Positions 8,411 to 13,141 of a stretch of DNA of 13,141 bases are shown here, piece by piece. Below the pieces are notes generated by a model, which was not told the origin of the DNA, made no database searches, and was given only the letters and a program-made list of their open reading frames with translations. Within the stretch, counting starts at the first letter, position 1, and the number at the start of each line of letters is the position of its first letter. The stretch is from an uncultured Limnohabitans sp. (lineage in GTDB: Bacteria; Pseudomonadota; Gammaproteobacteria; Burkholderiales; Burkholderiaceae_C), in the NCBI RefSeq assembly GCF_937889215.1, contig NZ_CALBEX010000501.1, forward strand, positions 1 through 13,141, given 5' to 3'. The translations under genes were made by a program, and so were the position numbers.

Positions 8411-9319
8411 ATGGCGCTGATTTTGCTGAACCCGCATGCGCAAGGTGGTCGAGCGGCGGGCCACATGGCGGCCATGCAAAACTGGCTGAACGTCCATGCC
8501 CCCGACAGCCAACTGGCGGCACCCGCGCAGCTGAGCGACAGCCTGCAGCTGTTGGACCGCCTGCCTGAAGGCAGCCGGGTGGTGGCTGTGGGCGGTGATG
8601 GCACCCTGAACCGCTGGCTGCCTACCATCTTGGGTCGGCGCTTGACGCTGGGCTTGGTGCCCATGGGCAGCGGCAACGACTGCGCCCGCGCCTTGGGTCT
8701 GATGGGCATGGCATGGCCACAAGCCTTGGCGCACGCCTTGTACGCCCCCGCCCATGCCGTGGACACGGGCTTGGCCCGCTGGACCGACCTGCAAGGCAAC
8801 TCGCATCAGACGTCTTTTTTGTCAAGCCTGACCACGGGATTTGATTCGGCCATCGCGCTGCGCGCAATGAATGGTCCCCCTTGGCTCAGAGGCTTGCCGC
8901 GCTACCTGTGGGCGACACTCCAAGAACTGGTTCAATTGCAAACATGGCCTCTGTCGGTCACGGCCGACGGTGTCGTGCTGAACCAAGGGCCGGCCTTGTT
9001 TGCATCGAGTTTGAACACGCCCACCTTTGGCTCGGGCCTGCCCGCTGTACCGCACGCCCGGCTCGACGATGGCCAACTCCATGCCCTGGTCGCGGGCGTG
9101 TTCAGCCGCGCAGGCGCTTGCCTGATGCTGCCGCGCCTGGTGCTGGGCTGGCATTTGAGCCACCCTCGCGTGCAAACCCGCGCTTACCAAACCCTGGAGA
9201 TCGCCTGCCCCCGTGGGGTGCCGCTGGCCACCGACGGAGAATACTTGGGCGCAGCCCAAGTGCTTTCGGTGCGCTGCCAGGCAGAGAGCCTGCAAGTGGT
9301 GGGCAAGCGCACCCACTGA
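8411..9319 (+). CDS. Diacylglycerol/lipid-kinase family protein (YegS/LCB5-like)
   Basis: The 302 residues show the DAG-kinase catalytic-domain signatures: ILLNPHAQGGR at 4-14 (nucleotide-binding loop), VVAVGGDGTLNRW at 57-69, and LVPMGSGNDCARALG at 82-96. A C-terminal beta-rich lobe contains SLTTGFDSAIALRAM, DDGQLHALVAG and a final LATDGEYLG motif. The family phosphorylates diacylglycerol, phosphatidylglycerol or sphingoid lipids with ATP at the inner face of the membrane. No membrane segment is present, so it should be soluble or peripheral, and the lipid substrate cannot be predicted. AAGG (8396-8399) is a modest Shine-Dalgarno 11 nt before the ATG. With only 15 bp after amn, it probably depends on readthrough from that gene. 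No functional link to AMP cleavage is established. Confidence 0.88.
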   Translation: MALILLNPHAQGGRAAGHMAAMQNWLNVHAPDSQLAAPAQLSDSLQLLDRLPEGSRVVAVGGDGTLNRWLPTILGRRLTLGLVPMGSGNDCARALGLMGMAWPQALAHALYAPAHAVDTGLARWTDLQGNSHQTSFLSSLTTGFDSAIALRAMNGPPWLRGLPRYLWATLQELVQLQTWPLSVTADGVVLNQGPALFASSLNTPTFGSGLPAVPHARLDDGQLHALVAGVFSRAGACLMLPRLVLGWHLSHPRVQTRAYQTLEIACPRGVPLATDGEYLGAAQVLSVRCQAESLQVVGKRTH

Positions 9320-9408
9320 ACCCGCGGACAACGCCACCCTAATCGCAAGCACCGTTCACCCCGCCGACACGATTCACCCCGTCCCCAAGGGCCATAAAGC
9401 ACGCCCCC

Positions 9409-9414
9409 TAAAAT
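9409..9414 (+). promoter_or_regulatory. -10-like hexamer immediately upstream of gshB (possible leaderless start)
   Basis: TAAAAT is one base off TATAAT and ends 6 nt before the gshB ATG, so transcription could begin at or next to A9421. No Shine-Dalgarno lies between the hexamer and the ATG. No convincing -35 is seen 16-18 bp upstream. The rest of the 101-bp gap after the lipid-kinase gene shows no gene. Confidence 0.4.
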
Positions 9415-9420
9415 AACCTC

Positions 9421-10371
9421 ATGAACATCCTCTTTGTTGCCGATCCCCTCGAGTCCTTCAAAATTCACAAGGACACCACTTTTTCCATGATGCGCGAAGC
9501 GCAAAAACGCGGCCACCAAGTCACGGCCTGCGAGATGACCGATGTGCGTTGGCAACAAGGCGAGTCGGTGACGGCCCAAGTGCGCGAAATTCGACTGACA
9601 GGTGATGCCGCAACATGGTTTACCGAAACCCGCACACACCGCGCTGCGCTGAAAGACTTTGACGCGGTGGTCATGCGCAAAGACCCGCCCTTTGACAGCG
9701 AATATTTTTACGCCACCCACCTGTTGGGGCAAGCCGAACGCGAAGGTGCCAAGGTCTTCAACAGCCCGGCCGCTTTGCGCAACCACCCCGAAAAACTCGC
9801 CATCATGGAGTTCCCCCAATTCATTGCGCCCACGCTGGTGACCAAGAGCGAAGCCGATATCCGCGCCTTCCATGCGCAGCATGGCGACATCATTCTCAAG
9901 CCGCTGGACGGCATGGGCGGCACCGGCATTTTCAAGGTCGGCGCAGACGGCCTGAATTTGGGCGTGATCATCGAAACCCTGAACCAGGGCGGCGCACAAA
10001 CCGTGATGGTGCAACAGTTCTTGCCCGGCATCGCGCATGGTGACAAGCGCGTGCTGCTGATTGGCGGCAAACCGGTGCCTTTTTGCCTGGCCCGCATTCC
10101 ACAAGGTGGCGAAGTGCGCGGCAACCTGGCCGCAGGCGGCAAGGGTGTGGCCCAACCCATATCGACACGCGACCGCGAAATCGCCGAAGCACTGGGCCCG
10201 ATTCTTGTGTCACGCGGCCTGACGCTGGTGGGTCTCGACATCATTGGCGACAGCCTCACCGAGATCAACGTGACCAGCCCGACCTGCTTTCAGGAAATCA
10301 CCGACCAAATGGGCTGTGACGTGGCCGCACTGTTCATGGATGCGGTGGAAGCGGCGCTGCCAAACGCTTGA
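9421..10371 (+). CDS. gshB: Glutathione synthetase
   Basis: GshB joins gamma-glutamylcysteine and glycine with ATP to give glutathione (EC 6.3.2.3) in the cytoplasm. Its 316 residues equal the E. coli length. It has the substrate domain start MNILFVADPLESFKIHKDTT, RKDPPFD at 86-92, and the ATP-grasp glycine-rich loop KPLDGMGGTGIF at 160-171. Further on are HGDKR at 207-210, RGNLAAGG at 233-240, GLDIIG at 271-276, and EINVTSPT at 281-288 with Glu281/Asn283 as predicted Mg ligands. The partner gshA is not adjacent; the preceding lipid-kinase gene ends 101 bp upstream. Start choice follows the conserved N-terminus; there is no Shine-Dalgarno, and a -10-like box ends 6 nt before the ATG, so the mRNA may be leaderless. 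The stop is followed by the hairpin element at 10393-10489. Confidence 0.97.
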   Translation: MNILFVADPLESFKIHKDTTFSMMREAQKRGHQVTACEMTDVRWQQGESVTAQVREIRLTGDAATWFTETRTHRAALKDFDAVVMRKDPPFDSEYFYATHLLGQAEREGAKVFNSPAALRNHPEKLAIMEFPQFIAPTLVTKSEADIRAFHAQHGDIILKPLDGMGGTGIFKVGADGLNLGVIIETLNQGGAQTVMVQQFLPGIAHGDKRVLLIGGKPVPFCLARIPQGGEVRGNLAAGGKGVAQPISTRDREIAEALGPILVSRGLTLVGLDIIGDSLTEINVTSPTCFQEITDQMGCDVAALFMDAVEAALPNA

Positions 10372-10392
10372 ACGACCAGCACACACCATCCC

Positions 10393-10425
10393 GTCGGGCC
10401 TTTACGGTCCGACATGCGGTTTTTT
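10393..10425 (+). terminator. Probable gshB terminator formed by the left arm of the repeat
   Basis: GTCGGGCC (10393-10400) pairs with GGTCCGAC (10406-10413) over eight positions (one G-T) around a TTTAC loop, 21 nt after the gshB stop. A run of six T (10420-10425) follows, but six bases separate it from the stem, so this is an imperfect intrinsic terminator. For the leftward genes no comparable T-run is seen. Confidence 0.45.
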
Positions 10426-10489
10426 GAGAAGCAATATTTTCACAAACCGCAGGACCATGACGCCGGATGTCGGACCTGAAGGTACCGAC
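10393..10489. repeat. Palindromic three-hairpin intergenic repeat (full copy)
   Basis: The element has three inverted parts. Hairpin 1 is 10393-10413. An inner inverted repeat pairs TGCGGTTT (10415-10422) with AAACCGCA (10444-10451), eight perfect pairs around 21 nt. Hairpin 3 pairs GTCGGACC (10469-10476) with GGTACCGAC (10481-10489) around TGAA, with one bulged A. Hairpin 3, read on the other strand, matches hairpin 1 at about 16 of 21 bases, so the whole 97 bp is a long imperfect palindrome. It fills most of the 132-bp gap between the convergent gshB and amidotransferase genes. Its left half has a diverged relative at 6772-6825. It could be a REPIN/MITE-like element or a duplicated terminator; no transposase is nearby. 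Confidence 0.65.
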
Positions 10490-10503
10490 CTAACCCTACC
10501 AAC

Positions 10504-11268
10504 TCACGGGTTCAAATCACCGCCCTCAAAGGTGTACAAGCGCCCCGGCTCAAAGGCCACCCAAACCTCGTCGCTGGTCAAGGGCGCAGTCACCACCACC
10601 GCCACCCGGTCGCTCTTGCGGGTGTGCTCGGCAAAGTTCACGCTCAGGTCTTCATCGCTCAAGGTCGCTCGGTTGAAGGGGTGCTTGCGCAACACGTAAT
10701 GCAGGTTGGTACTGGCGTGCGCCCACAAGGCCTGACCGTTGGACAGCAAGAAGTTGAAGGTGCCAAAGCGGGCGATCTGCGGCACCAACTCGCGCAGCGT
10801 CAGTGACAGCTCTTGCACACTGGGTACGCTGGCGTGCGACTTGGCCAGCTCTTGCATGAGCCAGCAAAACGCGCGCTCGCTGTCGGTCTGACCCACGGGC
10901 TTGAAGCTGCCGTGCAGGCGCGGTGCGTAGTCCACCAAGTTGCCGTTGTGCGCAAACACCCAGTAGCGGCCCCACAGTTCGCGCACAAAGGGGTGGCAGT
11001 TTTCCAGGCTCACTTCGCCCTGCGTGGCCTTGCGAATGTGCGCAATGACGTTCTGGCTTTTGATCGGGTAGCGGCGGATCAGGTCGGCAATGGGCGAGGT
11101 GCTGGCGCTTTGGTGGTCTACAAAATGGCGCACCCCCTGCCCTTCAAAAAAGGCGATGCCCCAGCCGTCGCCGTGGTGGTCGGTGATGCCGCCGCGCTGG
11201 GCAAAGCCGCTGAAACTGAAAGTCACATCGGTGGGGGTGTTGCAGTTCATGCCGAGCAGTTGGCACAT
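10504..11268 (-). CDS. Class II glutamine amidotransferase, YafJ-type
   Basis: The 254 residues closely follow E. coli YafJ (255): MCQLLGMNCNTPTDVTFSF, QRGGITDHHGDGWGIAFFEG, PIKSQNVIAHIRKATQGEV, ENCHPFVRELWGR, FAHNGN at 105-110, and VGQTDSERAFCW. Cys2, exposed once the initiator Met is removed, is the N-terminal nucleophile that releases ammonia from glutamine; Arg79 and the HNGN segment build the glutamine site. There is no synthetase domain, so the ammonia acceptor is unknown, and YafJ itself is poorly characterised. The start at the ATG at 11268-11266 is fixed by Cys2. AAGGA (11280-11276) sits 7 nt upstream, embedded in the last codons of the MFS gene, whose stop is 3 bp away. Translational coupling as the last gene of this leftward operon is therefore likely. 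Confidence 0.92.
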   Translation of the reverse strand: MCQLLGMNCNTPTDVTFSFSGFAQRGGITDHHGDGWGIAFFEGQGVRHFVDHQSASTSPIADLIRRYPIKSQNVIAHIRKATQGEVSLENCHPFVRELWGRYWVFAHNGNLVDYAPRLHGSFKPVGQTDSERAFCWLMQELAKSHASVPSVQELSLTLRELVPQIARFGTFNFLLSNGQALWAHASTNLHYVLRKHPFNRATLSDEDLSVNFAEHTRKSDRVAVVVTAPLTSDEVWVAFEPGRLYTFEGGDLNP

Positions 11269-11271
11269 GGT

Positions 11272-12798
11272 TCAGTCCTTGGCATTGGCCACGTTGGAGC
11301 CGGTCATTTTCCGAGCGGCCAGCAAAGCCAGCGCGGTCACGTTGGCCAGAAACACAAAGGTCTCGTTGAAGGCCCGCAAATCGGCGCTGCCTTGGCTGCT
11401 TGAAGCCAAGGCGTATACCGCCAAACGCCACTCGAGCACGATGGCGCAAATGCTCACGCCTGCTGCGCCGCCCAGCATGCGCACAAAGCCGATCACGCTC
11501 GACGCCTGCGGGATCAGGTCTTTGGGCAAGCCCCGCAAAGCGCCCAAGTTGAGCGAAGGCAAAATAAAGCCCAGACCAATGCGCCCGAGGATCACCAAGA
11601 TCCACAGCAGCGCCAAGCCCGCCGCCGGGTGGACCAGCGGCATGAGCGCGAACGACAGCGCCAGCAAGGCCAAGCCCCAGCTCACCCAGTGGGCGGGTGG
11701 CATGCGGTGTGACAAGCGGCCCACCGACGCGATGGTCACGGCCAGCAAAATGCCCGCAGGCAACAAGGCCGCGCCAATGTAGGAAGGTGACAGCCCCAGT
11801 CCCATCTGCATGTAGACCGGCAGCAAATACGTGGAGCCAAACAGCGCAATGCCGTAGGTGAAGGACACCAGCGCCCCCATGGCGAAATGGCGGTGGCCAA
11901 ACACCTGCAGGTTCATGAGCGGGCCACGCCGGGCCTGGCGCAAGGGCTGGCCTTGGCGGCCCGAGGCCACACGGCGAGGGCGTCGGCCGGGTTTCAGCAA
12001 ATGCCGCTGCCACGCCACAAACACCGCCATGCCCATGCCCGCCAGCGCCAGCAGCGTCACAGCCACGGTGTTGTCGTCGCTGCGCAGTTGAACAAGCCCG
12101 TTGAGCAGCATCAAGGTGGAGGCGCTGGCCAGCGCCAGCCCGACCCAGTCGAGGCCCGGGCTGTCGGCATCGGCCTGCACACCGCCCGGGGCCGAGGTGG
12201 GCACATAGCGGCGCGACAACCACAGCGCCAGCATGGCCAGCGGCACCACCATGAAAAAGATCGAACGCCAGCCAAACACATCGACCAGCACCCCGCCAAT
12301 GCTGGGGCCAATGGCGGGGGCAAGCACCACGCCCATGCCAAAAAGGCCGCTGGCGCGGCCTTGCTCTTCCGATGCAAAAGCACGCAAGATGATGATGGCG
12401 GGGATGGGCTGCACCACGCCTGCGGCCAGGCCCTCGGCCACGCGGGCGGCCAAGACCAGCGGGAAATCGTTGGCAAAGCCACCCACCACACCGCCGCCGA
12501 GCAGCAGCCACATGCACACCTCGTAAACCCGGCGGTAACCGTAGCGCGAGAGCAGCCAGGGCGTGGTCAGCATGGACACCGTCATGGCCACCATGAAGCC
12601 CGAGGTGACCCACTGCACCCGGCTTTGGCCCAAAGTAAAGTGCGCGCTCATGTCGGGAATGGCGACATTCATGATGGTGGACGACATCACCGCCGCCATG
12701 GAGCCGAGCATCACCGACAGCAGCAGCAACCAACGGTGCCGCTCGCCATAACGCGCTTGCAGCGCCTTCAGACTGTGGGGGCCTTGGGCCAGGCTCAT
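11272..12798 (-). CDS. MFS drug/solute exporter, DHA2 (14-TM, EmrB-like) family
   Basis: This 508-residue inner-membrane protein has the size and pattern of DHA2 proton-driven exporters. The first membrane helix (~23-44) contains SVMLGSMAAVMSSTIMNVAI. The loop 2-3 signature is WLLSRYGYRR at 81-90, and AARVAEGLAAG at 117-127 precedes motif C at 156-169 (GVVLAPAIGPSIGG), which marks antiporters; FGWRSIFFM follows. An Arg-rich cytoplasmic loop (RRPRRVASGRQ) lies mid-protein. Substrates cannot be deduced. The frame remains open upstream to 13017, but the ATG at 12798-12796 fits the family start and has AAGG (12811-12808) 9 nt before it. That ATG overlaps the stop of the Cys-rich CWC gene as ATGA, so the two are translationally coupled. 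No HlyD/EmrA-type partner or TetR regulator is visible in the window. Confidence 0.92.
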   Translation of the reverse strand: MSLAQGPHSLKALQARYGERHRWLLLLSVMLGSMAAVMSSTIMNVAIPDMSAHFTLGQSRVQWVTSGFMVAMTVSMLTTPWLLSRYGYRRVYEVCMWLLLGGGVVGGFANDFPLVLAARVAEGLAAGVVQPIPAIIILRAFASEEQGRASGLFGMGVVLAPAIGPSIGGVLVDVFGWRSIFFMVVPLAMLALWLSRRYVPTSAPGGVQADADSPGLDWVGLALASASTLMLLNGLVQLRSDDNTVAVTLLALAGMGMAVFVAWQRHLLKPGRRPRRVASGRQGQPLRQARRGPLMNLQVFGHRHFAMGALVSFTYGIALFGSTYLLPVYMQMGLGLSPSYIGAALLPAGILLAVTIASVGRLSHRMPPAHWVSWGLALLALSFALMPLVHPAAGLALLWILVILGRIGLGFILPSLNLGALRGLPKDLIPQASSVIGFVRMLGGAAGVSICAIVLEWRLAVYALASSSQGSADLRAFNETFVFLANVTALALLAARKMTGSNVANAKD

Positions 12799-13040
12799 GC
12801 CATTTCGCCTTGGCTTTGGCCTTGCGGAGGCTGCTCGGATGCCGCCACGCAGGTCGCGCAAATACAAGCCTTGTTGCGTGCCGCTTCGGGCACTTGCTTC
12901 AGCAAATCGGCGCTGAACTGAACCCGCATGCACCAGCACGGCCCGGGCGCTGCAGCACCGGTGTTGGGCGTGGCCATGGCACAGGCATTGGGCTGCCCGC
13001 ACAAGGGGCAGCGGCAAGGGTCAAGGGCAGGCTGCGTCAT
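12795..13040 (-). CDS. Cysteine-rich CWC-family small protein
   Basis: This 81-residue protein has nine cysteines: C9, C11, C14, C20, C35, C37, C59, C61 and C64. They are arranged as CRCPLCGQPNAC, the name-giving CWC within PGPCWCMRVQFSADLL, and CICATC. This is the Cys_rich_CWC family, common in betaproteobacteria, of unknown function. The paired CxC/CxxC spacing suggests one or two zinc or other metal sites. There is no signal peptide or membrane helix, and the last 15 residues are Gln/Gly-rich and probably disordered. The ATG at 13040-13038 is preferred over upstream starts because the family begins shortly before the first Cys cluster and because the preceding gene ends at 13052. No strong Shine-Dalgarno is seen. 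The stop overlaps the MFS start by four bases (ATGA). An assembly or redox role for the exporter is only a guess. Confidence 0.85.
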   Translation of the reverse strand: MTQPALDPCRCPLCGQPNACAMATPNTGAAAPGPCWCMRVQFSADLLKQVPEAARNKACICATCVAASEQPPQGQSQGEMA

Positions 13041-13051
13041 GTCGTTGGCGC

Positions 13052-13141
13052 TCAGTCTTTGTTCTGGCGACGGCGCTGCTCGTCGCACCACAAGCGAATG
13101 ACCAGGACTACCATGGGCACGGTGTGCAACAAGAAATCAAA
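13052..13141 (-). CDS. C-terminal end of an unrecognised, probably membrane-bound protein
   Basis: From the window edge the minus strand encodes 29 residues and a TGA at 13054-13052: FDFLLHTVPMVVLVIRLW, then CDEQRRRQNKD. A hydrophobic stretch followed by an Arg/Lys-rich tail is the usual end of an inner-membrane protein with its C-terminus in the cytoplasm. The stop lies 11 bp before the CWC gene on the same strand, so it is probably the upstream operon member. The family cannot be named from so little sequence. Confidence 0.55.
   Translation of the reverse strand, partial: FDFLLHTVPMVVLVIRLWCDEQRRRQNKD

Noticed and set aside
11144..12921. Long open frames antisense to, or out of phase with, the MFS gene (344 codons on the plus strand, 529 on the minus strand)
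   Set aside because: Their products are low-complexity His/Gly/Ala/Arg-rich chains with no recognisable domain, and they overlap a clear transporter frame; they are typical GC-rich shadow frames.
1..13141. CRISPR arrays, tRNA or rRNA genes, integrase or transposase genes
   Set aside because: No regularly spaced direct repeats, cloverleaf-like stretches, rRNA segments or recombinase motifs were seen on either strand.

Overview
The window looks like chromosomal DNA of a betaproteobacterium in the order Burkholderiales, most like the family Comamonadaceae (Limnohabitans/Rhodoferax-type). The grounds are the high GC content, the codon use, and gene types common there: a fused isobutyryl-CoA mutase, a BKACE/DUF849 enzyme, paralogous amidases, a YafJ-type amidotransferase and a Cys-rich CWC protein. 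This placement is inference from recognised protein families; no marker rRNA or tRNA is present. Genes are packed tightly and no stretch of 300 bases lacks a gene.

Left part (1-2216). Two amidase-signature genes diverge from a 66-bp intergenic region. The left one runs off the window. The right one (297-1726) has an intact Ser-cisSer-Lys triad but is split by an apparent one-base deletion near 1436. The intergenic region holds a good sigma-70-like promoter with an inverted repeat centred on its -10. A convergent single-domain rhodanese follows on the minus strand.

Centre (2217-6898). A 1096-residue fused B12-dependent mutase (icmF: B12 domain, G-protein chaperone, mutase barrel) is preceded by a near-perfect 22-bp palindrome resembling MerR-family (LiuR-like) operators of branched-chain acyl-CoA genes. 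It meets a minus-strand beta-keto-acid cleavage enzyme head-on with only 3 bp between the stop codons. Both enzymes act on acyl-CoA/keto-acid intermediates.

Right-centre (6899-10371). AMP nucleosidase (amn) and a diacylglycerol/lipid-kinase-family gene, 15 bp apart, probably form an operon. Glutathione synthetase (gshB) follows; it has a -10-like box so close to its ATG, and no Shine-Dalgarno, that it may be leaderless.

Right part (10372-13141, minus strand). A compact operon reads right to left: the tail of a probable membrane protein, a Cys-rich CWC protein, a 14-TM-type MFS exporter that overlaps it by ATGA, and a class II glutamine amidotransferase 3 bp further on.

The least explained structure is a hairpin-rich intergenic repeat. 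There is a full ~97-bp palindromic copy between gshB and the amidotransferase gene (10393-10489) and a diverged half copy upstream of amn (6772-6825). No CRISPR array, IS transposase, tRNA or phage gene was seen.
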